The notes under the pieces were generated by a model. It ran no database searches. It saw only the letters and a program-made list of their open reading frames with translations, and had not been told where the DNA came from. 64,000 nt of DNA, taken from NCBI RefSeq assembly GCF_001542915.1, contig NZ_LNNH01000028.1:105455-169454 (forward strand), written 5' to 3'. This stretch comes from Peribacillus simplex. GTDB lineage: Bacteria > Bacillota > Bacilli > Bacillales > DSM-1321. Position numbers and translations under genes: made by a program. Of this stretch, positions 36,513 to 46,263 are shown in pieces. Within the stretch, counting starts at the first letter, position 1. The number at the start of each line of letters is the position of its first letter.

Positions 36513-36556
36513 AAATGGACCCATTTTTTAGAGTCCCTCCGGAAAACGGGTCCATG
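36513..36556 (-). terminator. Inverted repeat after the FMN reductase gene, probable terminator
   Basis: ATGGACCC and GGGTCCAT, extended by flanking TGAA/TTCA pairing, with a 24-bp loop; the minus-strand tail is TTTTCATATT. It lies 55 bp beyond the stop codon. Confidence 0.5.
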
Positions 36557-36609
36557 TTCATAATTTTTGCTATCCACGATTAAAATCAATTCGCAAAAAC
36601 GGAAACAAA

Positions 36610-37146
36610 TCACTCATTTCTTAATTGAATCGCTTCTACAAATTCTTGAACCTGGCCCTGAACGCGATCAACCAAGTTCAAATCTTGAATCGGGCTTTCT
36701 GGAGCCGTTTTATCTATTTCCTTATCGACGAAATAAATGCCCTGCAATGGCTCGCCTTTCAAAATGGAAATTAACGGCTTAAGTGCGTAATCTATTGCCA
36801 ATAGATGCCTGTGACTTCCGCCAATCATGATCGGAAGCACTGGCTTTCCCTTAAATGCGCTTTCCGGCAACAAATCAATCAATGCCTTCAATACCCCTGT
36901 GTAGGAGGCCTTATAAACAGGTGATCCAATGATGATCCCCCTAGCTTTTGAAATCTTTTCCGCAAGCTTTGAAATGTCCTCACTATTATATTTGCCTTGG
37001 AATAAATCATCTGCTGAAAAGTCGGTAATTGAATAATACGCTGTGGTATAACCTTCCTTCTCAACTAATGACTGAATATGTTTCAGTGAAATGTCCGTTC
37101 TGGATGGAATCGCAGGACTACCTGATAATATGACAATTTCGCTCAT
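36610..37146 (-). CDS. NADPH-dependent FMN reductase, SsuE-like
   Basis: 178-residue flavodoxin-fold reductase. ILSGSPAIPSRTD is the phosphate-binding loop, and GSPVYKASYTGVLKALIDLLP the flavin/dimer region characteristic of SsuE/MsuE-type FMN reductases that feed sulfonate monooxygenases or act as azobenzene reductases. The second of two near ATGs is chosen because AGGAGG is eight bases from it. It lies upstream of the sulfur operon but has its own downstream hairpin. Its partner oxygenase is not adjacent, although two LLM enzymes lie near 44-46 kb. Confidence 0.82.
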   Translation of the reverse strand: MSEIVILSGSPAIPSRTDISLKHIQSLVEKEGYTTAYYSITDFSADDLFQGKYNSEDISKLAEKISKARGIIIGSPVYKASYTGVLKALIDLLPESAFKGKPVLPIMIGGSHRHLLAIDYALKPLISILKGEPLQGIYFVDKEIDKTAPESPIQDLNLVDRVQGQVQEFVEAIQLRNE

Positions 37147-37494
37147 GTACATTTCCTCCTATTATATGATTTCAAATCAGCATTACCCATCATGGTTTTT
37201 TCTGCTCGCATTTTTATCGTAATAGTCTGAAAAATGGAAGTCAAATCCTAACCCTTGGCTAATTGTCGTTCTTTCCCTCTTTCTATCAAAACAGGTCTGC
37301 AGCTTCTTCATGGTCCCCCACACCAAAAGAATATCCATCTATCTATTAAAGGACTCCCGCATAACAACGCTCGTCCAAGTGAGACAACATGGATGACGAG
37401 GGCAGCAAGTGCCTGAAGTGAAAATCGACAATCCACCAAAATTGGGGGAAAAGTCATGCCATGATATTTATTACCGCTGCTTTTTTCCATAGTC
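37147..37494. other. Intergenic region with degenerate dispersed repeat
   Basis: No gene seen. The stretch around 37345-37440 resembles the end of the GC-rich repeat found at 63630-63790 (GACTCCCGC and GCAAGTGCCTGAAGTGAAAA blocks), in worn form. Confidence 0.4.
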
Positions 37495-37545
37495 ATAAAA
37501 AAAACTGTAGACAAACTCTCTATGAAAATGAGTTTGTCTACAGTC
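37495..37545 (-). terminator. Terminator of pdxST
   Basis: ACTGTAGACAAACTC pairs perfectly (15 bp) with GAGTTTGTCTACAGT; eight T follow on the minus strand. The same ACAAACT motif recurs near 63800. Confidence 0.9.
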
Positions 37546-37563
37546 TGAGCTCCCCTTTGCTTT

Positions 37564-38163
37564 TTAGCAGGTTTTCAGTTCCGCTTCCTTCAGGGATTCT
37601 TTTACCATATTAATGAAAATTTGCATATAACGATTATCACCCGTTAATTCGGGATGAAAAGCACTGACAAGGACCTGTTCCTGTCTTGCTGCCACCACTT
37701 TTTGATCATATTCAGCCAAAATCTCTACATCTGCCCCAACTCCATCAGCATATGGCGCACGGATGAAAACGGCTTTGAATGGTTCTTCCATTCCATTGAT
37801 TGCTAGGTCCGCCTCGAAACTATCACGTTGACGTCCAAACCCGTTTCTCTTCACGGAAATATCCATCAATTCAAGATAAGGCTTTTCATCACCAGACAAC
37901 CTATTGGCTGCCAAAACCATTCCCGCACAAGTGCCGAAGATTGGTTTCTTTTGTTCAAAGAAAGTTTTGATCGGTTCCAGAAAGCCATAGCGATCCATAA
38001 GCTTCCTCATCGTCGTGCTTTCCCCGCCAGGTATGATCAAGCCATCGATTTCGTTTAACTGTGACGGTTTTTTGACGATTATTGCTTGCGCACCGGCTGA
38101 ATCGATTTGGTTCAAGTGTTCTTCAACTGCTCCCTGTAATCCTAAAACCCCGATCGTTATCAT
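37564..38163 (-). CDS. pdxT: Pyridoxal 5'-phosphate synthase glutaminase subunit PdxT
   Basis: 199-residue class I glutaminase that supplies ammonia to PdxS. IIPGGESTTMRKLMD, the nucleophile GTCAGMVLAA, and the FHPELTGD with the catalytic His-x-Glu are all present. The ATG starts one base after the pdxS stop codon, so the pair is co-translated and cotranscribed. A perfect terminator follows. Confidence 0.96.
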   Translation of the reverse strand: MITIGVLGLQGAVEEHLNQIDSAGAQAIIVKKPSQLNEIDGLIIPGGESTTMRKLMDRYGFLEPIKTFFEQKKPIFGTCAGMVLAANRLSGDEKPYLELMDISVKRNGFGRQRDSFEADLAINGMEEPFKAVFIRAPYADGVGADVEILAEYDQKVVAARQEQVLVSAFHPELTGDNRYMQIFINMVKESLKEAELKTC

Positions 38164-38164
38164 T

Positions 38165-39052
38165 TTACCAACCACGTTCCTGCATACGTTCTGCCGGAGC
38201 CAGTTTAGAAATGTCGATTCCTTTCATTGCACTGCCTAACTCTTTTGATAAGCGGCCTATTAATTCGTAATCAGTGAAATATGTAGTAGCTTGAACGATT
38301 GCCGATGCGAATTTTTCAGGAGTCTCTGATTTGAAAATGCCGGAACCTACGAATACGCCATCTGCTCCTAATTCCATCATCAATGCAGCATCTGCTGGTG
38401 TGGCGATTCCTCCAGCTGCAAAATTAACTACAGGCAATTTACCTGTCCGTTTGATTTCTCTTAAAATTTCAAACGGGGCACCTATATTTTTTGCTTCCGT
38501 CATTAATTCATCGTCACTCATGATGCTCACCTTACGGATTTGGGACTGGACCTTTCTCATATGGCGCACGGCTTCCACGATATTGCCAGTACCTGGCTCT
38601 CCTTTTGTACGAAGCATCGATGCTCCTTCGCCGATCCGACGGGCAGCTTCGCCTAAATCACGGCAGCCACAAACGAAAGGTACTGTGAAGTCACTTTTTA
38701 AAATGTGGTATTCTTCATCAGCAGGAGTAAGCACTTCACTCTCATCGATATAATCCACTCCCATGGATTCCAAGACCCTTGATTCGACAATATGACCAAT
38801 CCTAGCCTTGGCCATGACCGGGATGGAAACGGCATTCATTACTTCCTCGACAATTCTTGGATCCGCCATTCTTGCAACTCCACCAGCTGCCCGAATATCG
38901 GAAGGTACGCGTTCCAATGCCATAACGGCCACGGCACCCGATGCTTCAGCGATTTTTGCTTGTTCCGCGTTGATGACGTCCATGATTACGCCACCCTTTT
39001 GCATTTGTGCCATTCCTCTTTTAACTGTTTCTGTTCCTAATAATTTTTCCAT
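38165..39052 (-). CDS. pdxS: Pyridoxal 5'-phosphate synthase subunit PdxS
   Basis: 295-residue TIM-barrel enzyme that builds PLP from ribose-5-phosphate, glyceraldehyde-3-phosphate and ammonia. [21 protein letters not shown] and [12 protein letters not shown] carry the two catalytic lysine-region motifs, and [29 protein letters not shown] the phosphate site. AGGAGG precedes the ATG; the upstream frame extension is rejected. Confidence 0.97.
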   Translation of the reverse strand: MEKLLGTETVKRGMAQMQKGGVIMDVINAEQAKIAEASGAVAVMALERVPSDIRAAGGVARMADPRIVEEVMNAVSIPVMAKARIGHIVESRVLESMGVDYIDESEVLTPADEEYHILKSDFTVPFVCGCRDLGEAARRIGEGASMLRTKGEPGTGNIVEAVRHMRKVQSQIRKVSIMSDDELMTEAKNIGAPFEILREIKRTGKLPVVNFAAGGIATPADAALMMELGADGVFVGSGIFKSETPEKFASAIVQATTYFTDYELIGRLSKELGSAMKGIDISKLAPAERMQERGW

Positions 39053-39095
39053 TTTGATTCCTCCTAATATTTGCATTTTTTAGATTTGTTATTTA

Positions 39096-39124
39096 GTATA
39101 AAAAATAGTTGACCGCATTGAAAG
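39096..39124 (-). promoter_or_regulatory. Predicted pdxST promoter
   Basis: Minus strand TTTCAA, 17-bp spacer, TATACT, about 45 bp upstream of pdxS. It overlaps TTGACC (39110-39115), a plausible -35 for the divergent pdxR, so the two promoters face each other across the same DNA. Confidence 0.6.
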
Positions 39125-39183
39125 TGTCAGTTTTAAATATTTTAATGGGTTCAGCGATTTCAAATATATAAGGCGGGAACAAA

Positions 39184-40581
39184 ATGAACATGCTAACGTG
39201 TGATTTAAAGCGATTTAGTGACGTACCATTGTATGAACAATTATATTCACATATTAAAAAAGAAATAATCGAGGGACGGCTACCTTTTGGTGCAAAATTG
39301 CCTTCCAAGCGGAAATTAGCAGAATTCCTCCAGATTAGTCAAAATACAGTGGAGACTGCTTATGAGCAGCTGACTGCTGAGGGATACGTGGAAGTCATCC
39401 CGAGAAAGGGATACTATATTCAAACATTCGAGGATTTAGAGTATACTCAGACTAAGCATGTTGCGCTGGAACCATTTACAGTCAAAGAAGGGGAAGTGCA
39501 GTATCATTTTCACCCAAGTCAAATTGATACGGAAAACTTTCCTTTTGAGAAATGGCGCAAATTCATGAAAAATAAAATAGATGTGTCACGTCAAGAGCTT
39601 TTGCTACTGGGCGATCCTCAAGGGGAATATGAATTACGTTGTGAAATAGCTCATTATTTGTATCATGCCCGGGGAGTTCAATGTGTTCCTGAACAAATCA
39701 TCATCGGTGCCGGCATGGAAATTTTATTGCAGCAGCTCGTCCTGCTTTTCGCCAAAAATACCATTTACGGTGTGGAAGATCCAGGTTATCACTTAATCCA
39801 TCGCATTTTACGCAGCTATCCAAATGAGGTGCATCCCTTAGAGATTGATGAAGAAGGGGTAAAGGTCAACCCGATTGAGGATTCCAGCATCGATGTTGTG
39901 TATGTCACCCCTTCGCATCACTTTCCCTATGGGACAATCCTTTCCGTCAACAGACGTACTCGTTTATTAAATTGGGCGCAAGGAGGAGAAGACCGCTATA
40001 TTATCGAGGATGATTATGATAGTGAGTTTCGTTATAGTGGTAAAACGATTCCTTCTTTACAAAGTATGGATGCAGGCGAAAAAGTGATTTACTTGGGCTC
40101 TTTTTCAAAATCATTGATGCCCTCCATCCGGATCAGTTATATGGTTCTGCCAATTCCATTACTAAAAAAGCACCAGCAGGAATTATCCTTTTATCATTCA
40201 ACCGTTTCAAGAATTGACCAGCATGTGCTGACACAGTTCATGAAGGAGGGGGATTTCGAAAAGCATTTAAACAGGATGAGGAAAGTGTACCGCCGCAAGC
40301 TGGATAAAGTGATTGAATTGCTTAAACCACATAAAGACCTATCCATCACTGGTGAACGCTCAGGGCTGCATATCGTGCTACTCGTGAAAAACGGCATGGA
40401 CGAACAAACACTCATTCAGAAGGCAGCTGAAAAGCAAATTAAAATTTATGGACTTTCCGCCTATTCGATAGAAAAGAAGGATGAACACCATACCCCGACA
40501 ATCATATTGGGCTTTGCAGGCATCCCTGAAGCTGAATTGGAACAGTCGATTCACCTTCTATTGAAATCTTGGGGTTTATAA
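39184..40581 (+). CDS. pdxR: MocR family regulator PdxR
   Basis: 465-residue fusion of a GntR-type winged HTH (residues about 10-80, LPSKRKLAEFLQISQNTVETAYEQL) to an aminotransferase class I-like domain. The PLP-binding Lys lies in YLGSFSKSLMPSIRISYM. Divergent transcription from pdxST identifies it as the PLP-responsive regulator of PLP synthesis; MocR proteins use bound PLP as a signal rather than as a catalyst. AAGGCGG precedes the ATG. Confidence 0.92.
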   Translation: MNMLTCDLKRFSDVPLYEQLYSHIKKEIIEGRLPFGAKLPSKRKLAEFLQISQNTVETAYEQLTAEGYVEVIPRKGYYIQTFEDLEYTQTKHVALEPFTVKEGEVQYHFHPSQIDTENFPFEKWRKFMKNKIDVSRQELLLLGDPQGEYELRCEIAHYLYHARGVQCVPEQIIIGAGMEILLQQLVLLFAKNTIYGVEDPGYHLIHRILRSYPNEVHPLEIDEEGVKVNPIEDSSIDVVYVTPSHHFPYGTILSVNRRTRLLNWAQGGEDRYIIEDDYDSEFRYSGKTIPSLQSMDAGEKVIYLGSFSKSLMPSIRISYMVLPIPLLKKHQQELSFYHSTVSRIDQHVLTQFMKEGDFEKHLNRMRKVYRRKLDKVIELLKPHKDLSITGERSGLHIVLLVKNGMDEQTLIQKAAEKQIKIYGLSAYSIEKKDEHHTPTIILGFAGIPEAELEQSIHLLLKSWGL

Positions 40582-40590
40582 TTAACAAAA

Positions 40591-40622
40591 GAAAAGAAGT
40601 TCACGATGTGAACTTCTTTTCC
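40591..40622. terminator. Bidirectional terminator between pdxR and dsdA
   Basis: AAAAGAAGTTCAC pairs with GTGAACTTCTTTT around a 3-base loop, serving convergent genes on both strands. Confidence 0.85.
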
Positions 40623-40624
40623 GC

Positions 40625-41962
40625 TTAACTTTTAGCTAAATATTGTTCCATCATGTCTTTCGGCACCATGCTTCCGCCAGTCGCCCAGATGATATGTGTT
40701 GCTTTGTTCATTTTCTCCAAAAGTTTGTGATTTTCTAGATATTCCCGGCCTGTTTGATGCGACAGAAGGTGTATCGGTCCATAGGCCCCTGCAAGGGCGG
40801 ATGGTTCCAAATAATGCCCTTCGGCCTCAGCCATCATTCGCAGTAACTCAAATAATCGCTGATCCTCTATGGTATAACTGCCGCTTAGGATGGAAGTCAT
40901 CAACCTGGAAACTAAACCAGATGGCCTTCCGACTGCGAGTCCGTCCGCTTCCGTTTTATTATCGATTCCAAATTCCTGTACCGATACCTTGTCATGAAGC
41001 CCTGTCATCAATCCCAGTGTCATGCATGGCGAATGTGTCGGCTCTGCAAAAAAACAATGGACATGCTCACCAAAAGCAAGTTTCAGGCCATATGTGATTC
41101 CCCCTGGACCGCCACCGACTCCGCATGGCAGGTATACAAACAAGGGGTGGTCTGCATCAACAAGGATGGAGCGATCCTCCAATTGGTTTTTCAGGCGCCC
41201 TGCAGCCGTGGCGTAACCGAGAAACAAGTCAATCGAATCTTCATCATCAATAAAATGGCAATGGGGATCAAGTGAGGCTTCCAGCCTTCCTTCTTCAACA
41301 GCCTTACTATAGTCATCATCGTATTCCTTTACAATGACACCAAGACTTGTTAATTTATCCTTTTTCCACTGCTTCGCATCTCCTGACATATGTACGGTTA
41401 CCCGAAAGCCCAGCTTGGCGCTAATAATGCCTATGCTCATGCCTAAATTCCCAGTAGAACCGACTGCAATCGAGTAATTTGAAAATAACTCCTTGTATGC
41501 TTCGCTTGCAAGGATTCCATAATCATCCGTTTGCTTTAACCCGCCATGCTTCATGGCAATCTCCTCAGCACGCTTCAAAACTTCATAGATGCCTCCACGC
41601 GCCTTGATAGATCCGGATATCGGCAAATGACTATCGCATTTAAGCAAAATCTTCCCTGGAATTACAACCTTATAGGACTTTTCCATGTTTTCTTGCATGG
41701 ACGGAACCTCGACTAGTGGCGATTCTATTATTCCATGCATCGGCCCTGTTTCAGGAAATGCCTCGACAATATAATCAGCGAACCTCTCCAATCTGTCTTC
41801 TGCCGATTTAACCTGGTCGGCCAGGACGATCGTATCATCCAATTCAGTCCCGTAATCCGGATTCAACCAGAACATCTCATCCATATTTACCAATTTATTT
41901 AGTAATCGATGCTTTTCCTGCCACTCAAAAATCGATAAACCTGCGATTGTTTTCTTCTCCAA
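40625..41962 (-). CDS. dsdA: D-serine ammonia-lyase
   Basis: 445-residue PLP enzyme that deaminates D-serine to pyruvate and ammonia. [19 protein letters not shown] carries the PLP lysine, [15 protein letters not shown] the cofactor-phosphate loop, and [31 protein letters not shown] the C-terminal domain motif. The TTG start has GGGAGGG six bases upstream. It lies 43 bp after the pabB-pabC fusion gene and may be cotranscribed. No dsdC or dsdX is nearby. Confidence 0.94.
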   Translation of the reverse strand: MEKKTIAGLSIFEWQEKHRLLNKLVNMDEMFWLNPDYGTELDDTIVLADQVKSAEDRLERFADYIVEAFPETGPMHGIIESPLVEVPSMQENMEKSYKVVIPGKILLKCDSHLPISGSIKARGGIYEVLKRAEEIAMKHGGLKQTDDYGILASEAYKELFSNYSIAVGSTGNLGMSIGIISAKLGFRVTVHMSGDAKQWKKDKLTSLGVIVKEYDDDYSKAVEEGRLEASLDPHCHFIDDEDSIDLFLGYATAAGRLKNQLEDRSILVDADHPLFVYLPCGVGGGPGGITYGLKLAFGEHVHCFFAEPTHSPCMTLGLMTGLHDKVSVQEFGIDNKTEADGLAVGRPSGLVSRLMTSILSGSYTIEDQRLFELLRMMAEAEGHYLEPSALAGAYGPIHLLSHQTGREYLENHKLLEKMNKATHIIWATGGSMVPKDMMEQYLAKS

Positions 41963-42005
41963 AGCAGTCCCTCCCAGTATAATTCTGCTACACATCCATT
42001 TCTTT

Positions 42006-43751
42006 TCAAAAGGTTAAGTGGACTTTTACCATCCCTCTCACGCTATTCGTAAACCATATTCCTTCAGCCAAGGTCAGATCATCCTTTGAAATCTGCCTTT
42101 CCTTGATTACGTTTCCCTTGATTAAATCCTGACGAAACGTACCTGCAAGGAGCCCAGCTTCGATTGGAGGGGTAAAGAGGTCACCCTCCATCTTCACCAC
42201 TACGTTTCCGTTCGTGAATTCCGTAATGAAGCCTTCTTCATTCCATAGCAGGACATCAAAGAAGTCAGGGTGATTAGCTTGAAATTTTTCATATACTCCC
42301 CGATTGGTCGTTTTATGGAAAAGAAATGGATTTCCGCTTGATATCGGGCTTTCCGCCAAGATGACTTTTAAGGGGATATTTTCATCAAAAGAGTTGATTG
42401 CTTGACCGGAAACTTCAAGAATCCCTTTTTCATCAAGGAGGATTCTTACTTTTTGCAACCGGCCCATATTCGACCTGGCATGCTTGTCGAGCTCATTCCT
42501 TAGCTTCCATTCGGGAAACGGAAAGCCAAAATAAACCGCAGACCGTTTCATCCGCTCGATATGCTCTTCCAACAGATGGTACCCGGCATCATCGAGCTTC
42601 ATCGATTCCAATACCTTATAGGCGGGCCGTTCCACCGATAATAATTTAGCCTTTAAAAAAGCTTCGTCATATTCTTCGGTTAATTCGGAATCCCAAGTGA
42701 TTCCCCCACCCACTCCATATTCGGCTTGATTTGTTTCCGCGTCAATGACGACCGTTCGGATCGGCACATTGAATACGGCTTCTGAATCAGGTGTGATGTA
42801 CCCAATCGCACCACAATATACCCCGCGCGGTGAGTTCTCGATTTCAGAGATGATTTCCATCGTCTTGATTTTAGGTGCCCCTGTTATCGATCCGCATGGG
42901 AAGAGCGCCTTGAATATATCAATGATGGTGGTGCCTGGTTTCGTATTGGCAGTGATGGTGGAGGTCATCTGCCAAACCGTTGGATATTTTTCAATTTCCT
43001 TAAGCTGTGGGACCTTTACGCTTCCTTGCTCCGCAATCATTCCAAGATCATTCCTGAGCAGGTCAACAATCATATAGTTCTCTGCTTGATTCTTTTCTGA
43101 AGCTGCTAACCAGGCGGCGTTATCCTGATCCATTTTCAGTGTCATTCCCCGCTTTACCGTCCCTTTCATTGGACGGGTAACGAGTTGTCCATCCTGCCAT
43201 CGAAAAAATAACTCTGGGGAGGCAGATAGGATCCGATGCGTCCCTACATTCAAATATGCACTATAATTCGATTGTTGTGCTCTCTTTAAGCGATCGAAGA
43301 AAGCGAGGTCGTCGCCTTCGAATAGGGATTGTAGTCGCATTGTATAATTCACCTGATACGTATTGCCGCGTTCAATTTCGGATTTTATCTTTTCAAAGCC
43401 GGTATGATAGGAATGGGCATCCGTTTCTGATTTCCAATCAGCCAACTGGAAAGCTCCGGATGATACTTCCGGTAATCTCCCCGGTTTCTCAAAAATCCCG
43501 AACCAAAGCAGCGGCATGGTGCCGCCATCTTTTACTTGTAAGGAGCTTTCGAAAGCTGGCGCTGCTTCATAGGAAACATATCCTGCTGCATAATGACCCT
43601 GCTCGATCGCTTCCTGGACTTTTTGAAACTGAGGAAGGACCTCCTCGAGGGTATGGGCGATATAGACTTTTAGCGGATTCGTAAAAGATAACGGCCTGCT
43701 GTCTCCTTGTTTATCGGTAAAATGAAATATAAGGGATAAGTCGCGGTTCAT
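42006..43751 (-). CDS. pabB: Fused aminodeoxychorismate synthase component I and aminodeoxychorismate lyase (PabB-PabC)
   Basis: 581-residue bifunctional enzyme for p-aminobenzoate, the folate precursor. The first ~370 residues are PabB-like ([32 protein letters not shown], the signature [16 protein letters not shown]). Residues after ~375 are a PLP-dependent class IV lyase ([45 protein letters not shown]). The ATG follows GGAGAG. B. subtilis keeps pabB and pabC separate, so a fused form is notable. A glutaminase PabA is not adjacent. Confidence 0.9.
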   Translation of the reverse strand: MNRDLSLIFHFTDKQGDSRPLSFTNPLKVYIAHTLEEVLPQFQKVQEAIEQGHYAAGYVSYEAAPAFESSLQVKDGGTMPLLWFGIFEKPGRLPEVSSGAFQLADWKSETDAHSYHTGFEKIKSEIERGNTYQVNYTMRLQSLFEGDDLAFFDRLKRAQQSNYSAYLNVGTHRILSASPELFFRWQDGQLVTRPMKGTVKRGMTLKMDQDNAAWLAASEKNQAENYMIVDLLRNDLGMIAEQGSVKVPQLKEIEKYPTVWQMTSTITANTKPGTTIIDIFKALFPCGSITGAPKIKTMEIISEIENSPRGVYCGAIGYITPDSEAVFNVPIRTVVIDAETNQAEYGVGGGITWDSELTEEYDEAFLKAKLLSVERPAYKVLESMKLDDAGYHLLEEHIERMKRSAVYFGFPFPEWKLRNELDKHARSNMGRLQKVRILLDEKGILEVSGQAINSFDENIPLKVILAESPISSGNPFLFHKTTNRGVYEKFQANHPDFFDVLLWNEEGFITEFTNGNVVVKMEGDLFTPPIEAGLLAGTFRQDLIKGNVIKERQISKDDLTLAEGIWFTNSVRGMVKVHLTF

Positions 43752-43798
43752 TCTTCTCTCCTGCCTTATGTTTATGGGTTCACTCGTTATGTACTTGA

Positions 43799-43832
43799 TA
43801 AAAAAGCTTGCAGAAAGATAATCTGCAAGCTC
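43799..43832 (-). terminator. Terminator of the LLM gene pair
   Basis: AGCTTGCAGA pairs with TCTGCAAGCT; six T follow on the minus strand. It closes the unit formed by the two luciferase-like genes. Confidence 0.85.
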
Positions 43833-43847
43833 ATTACACAATCGCAC

Positions 43848-44870
43848 TTATTTCATTCCAGTAACTTCTGCAATGATTTCATAGGAACGAAGACGTGCAG
43901 CCTGATCATAAATGGCGGAGTTAATGATCATTTCATCCGCCTGTGTTTCATCTAAAAAGTTTTGCAGCTGTTCTTTCACTTCTTCCGGATTCCCTATGAT
44001 GGAGGCATTTAGCTGTTTCATGACAATTGCTTTTTCATATTCAGTCCACTTGCCTTCCATCGTATCAACTGGAGGAGCCAGTTGTCCAGGAGTATTCCGG
44101 ATCAAATTCAAAAACTGCTGTTGATAAGACGTAGCGATCCTTTTTGCTTCCTCCGTGGTATCAGCGGCAAACACATTGATCCCTACCATCACATATGGCT
44201 TTTCGAGAACATCCGATGGTTGAAAATTATTGCGGTAACGGGCCAAAGCCGGTTGTGTATTTTCTGGGGAAAAATGGCTTGCAAAGGAAAATGGCAGCCC
44301 CAACTGTGCGGATAAAGCTGCACTGAAACCACTTGAACCAAGCAGCCAAATCGGAATGTCCTGTCCTTCACCAGGAATGGCCCGAACTCGATTGTGTTTC
44401 GAATCGGCATCTAAATAGCTGCGGAGTTGTGCCAATTGTTCAGGAAAATCCTGCCCATTATTTCGATCCGCTCCCCGTAAGGCCATCGCAGTGAATTGAT
44501 CGCTTCCCGGAGCTCGTCCCAACCCTAAATCTATCCTGCCGGGGTACATTGCTTCCAATGTACCGAATTGTTCCGCGATAACGAGTGGGGCATGATTCGG
44601 CAGCATGATTCCGCCGGAACCGACCCGGATCCTTTCTGTCTTTCCGGCAACATGGCCGATAAGGACGGATGTTGCCGAGCTTGCGATACCAGGCATGCTA
44701 TGGTGTTCGGCAACCCAGAAACGGTTGTAATTCCATTGCTCAACATGCTTAGCCAATTCGACTGTATTTTTAAATGCTCCGGAAACTGTACCACCTTCAA
44801 CTATCGAAGCTAGGTCCAGAACGGAATAAGAAATGTCGCTAAGTTTTGTTGCATGACGATCAGCATTCAT
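43848..44870 (-). CDS. LLM class flavin-dependent oxidoreductase (luciferase-like)
   Basis: 340-residue TIM-barrel monooxygenase of the bacterial luciferase superfamily. [63 protein letters not shown] and [14 protein letters not shown] are the FMN-binding family blocks. The substrate is unknown; related MsnO8-type enzymes use alkanal or heterocyclic substrates. GAGG is very close to the ATG, so the start is less certain. It lies 91 bp after its paralogue. Confidence 0.88.
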   Translation of the reverse strand: MNADRHATKLSDISYSVLDLASIVEGGTVSGAFKNTVELAKHVEQWNYNRFWVAEHHSMPGIASSATSVLIGHVAGKTERIRVGSGGIMLPNHAPLVIAEQFGTLEAMYPGRIDLGLGRAPGSDQFTAMALRGADRNNGQDFPEQLAQLRSYLDADSKHNRVRAIPGEGQDIPIWLLGSSGFSAALSAQLGLPFSFASHFSPENTQPALARYRNNFQPSDVLEKPYVMVGINVFAADTTEEAKRIATSYQQQFLNLIRNTPGQLAPPVDTMEGKWTEYEKAIVMKQLNASIIGNPEEVKEQLQNFLDETQADEMIINSAIYDQAARLRSYEIIAEVTGMK

Positions 44871-44961
44871 ATCCTCAACTTCTTTCTATCAATTATGATT
44901 AATTGGACGCAAAGTCATCATATAGAAAATGCAGATAAAATGCACACAAAATGCTCGGAGT

Positions 44962-45951
44962 TCAACCATCCAGAAGCTCCCTGGCAATCAAGCGGTACGA
45001 ATTCAACTTGTCCTCCAACTTGTGGGTAATGGTCATGAGCATGATTTCATCTGCTTGATATTTTTCCAGAATTTCCAGGAGACGCTGCTTCACTTGTGAA
45101 GGTGTGCCCATGATCATTTTTTTATGATTCATCTCCAACGATCCATTTTCTTTTTCGTATTTTCTTACGTCTTCCATACTCGGAACCTTTATCTTTTCAC
45201 CAAGACCCATTTGAATTTGCCATAACGTGTTGCTAAGAGCGATTTCCTTTGCATACTCCTCGGTTTCTGCACAAATGGCAGCAACCGTAACGATCGTTTT
45301 TGGTTCTTTGAGTTCCCCTTTAATCCGGAACCGTTCCCGGTATTGCCGAAAGCTCTCCATTCCATCATTTTCACTCATGAATTCACCAAATGCGTATGCA
45401 GTACCGTTCTCCGCAGCAAGTATTGCGCTTTTTCCGCTTGTTCCCAATATCCATGGTTCCGGTTGGATACATGGAACCGGAGCAGCCGAAACCTTTGAAA
45501 AAAGATGATCCTCGGGAAAATCTTCTCTAATGAAATTCAACAATTCCTTTACTGATTCCGGCATTTTGTAGACATTCTGAAGGAAATCATCATTTAATGC
45601 CATCGTTGCCTCCGCTGATCCACCAGGAGCACGGCCTATGCCTAAATCAATTCTCCCTGGAAAAAGGGCGGCTAGCATATTATAGGTTTCCGCTACCCGG
45701 TACGGCTTATAATGCGGAAGCAGCAATGCCCCCGATCCGATTCGGATATCCTTGGTTTGAGCACCGATGTAGCTTATCAGGACCTCTGGAACAGAGCAGG
45801 CCAGACCAGGCAGGTCATGATGTTCAGTAAACCAGATGCGATGATAACCAAGCCTGTCTGCTTCTTGTGCAAGTAGTAATGAAGCCTGTAATGCTTCTTG
45901 AGCGTTCTGACCCGATGCAATCGGTGATTGATCTAAAATGCTCAGTTTCAT
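44962..45951 (-). CDS. LLM class flavin-dependent oxidoreductase (luciferase-like), second copy
   Basis: 329-residue paralogue of the neighbouring gene, with the same blocks (WFTEHHDLPGLACSVPEVLISY, GSGALLLPHYKPYRVAE, GRIDLGIGRAPGGS, WILGTSGKS). Sequence identity to the neighbour is moderate, so the pair are older duplicates. GAGGGAG precedes the ATG. Substrate unknown. Tandem arrangement suggests related but distinct substrates or a shared regulator. Confidence 0.88.
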   Translation of the reverse strand: MKLSILDQSPIASGQNAQEALQASLLLAQEADRLGYHRIWFTEHHDLPGLACSVPEVLISYIGAQTKDIRIGSGALLLPHYKPYRVAETYNMLAALFPGRIDLGIGRAPGGSAEATMALNDDFLQNVYKMPESVKELLNFIREDFPEDHLFSKVSAAPVPCIQPEPWILGTSGKSAILAAENGTAYAFGEFMSENDGMESFRQYRERFRIKGELKEPKTIVTVAAICAETEEYAKEIALSNTLWQIQMGLGEKIKVPSMEDVRKYEKENGSLEMNHKKMIMGTPSQVKQRLLEILEKYQADEIMLMTITHKLEDKLNSYRLIARELLDG

Positions 45952-46190
45952 TTTTCTCCCTCACTTCTTGACTTTCTTCTATTCATGGTAAGACAAAACT
46001 AGTCGGAAGTCGCCTAAAAAGCTTGCTTCATTATTTTAGTTTGCAGCCCTTAACCAAAAATATTTAAGAGCTTCAAGAAAACTTTGGAGTTATGGGAGAT
46101 TATATATTCTGGCGAGGTTTTTGCTTGAATACTCACTTCGAAGTTCCGTTTAATCAGGTATTCTGGCGAGGTTATTTATGGAAGATTCAT
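45952..46190. other. Intergenic region with 15-bp direct repeats
   Basis: No gene. TATTCTGGCGAGGTT occurs twice, at 46105-46119 and 46159-46173, 54 bp apart start to start, on the same strand. The repeats lie far downstream of the helicase and upstream of the LLM gene pair; their role is unknown. Confidence 0.5.
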
Positions 46191-46231
46191 AAAAAAAGGG
46201 ATCGGAAATGAAAATTACCGAACCCCTTTTG
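46191..46231 (-). terminator. Terminator after the helicase gene
   Basis: AAAAGGGGTTCGG pairs with CCGATCCCTTTT, followed by a T run on the minus strand. Same family as the elements at 11715, 56751 and 63841. Confidence 0.78.
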
Positions 46232-46263
46232 CTACAAAGCCCCCCAAATGTGGTGGCAAATCT

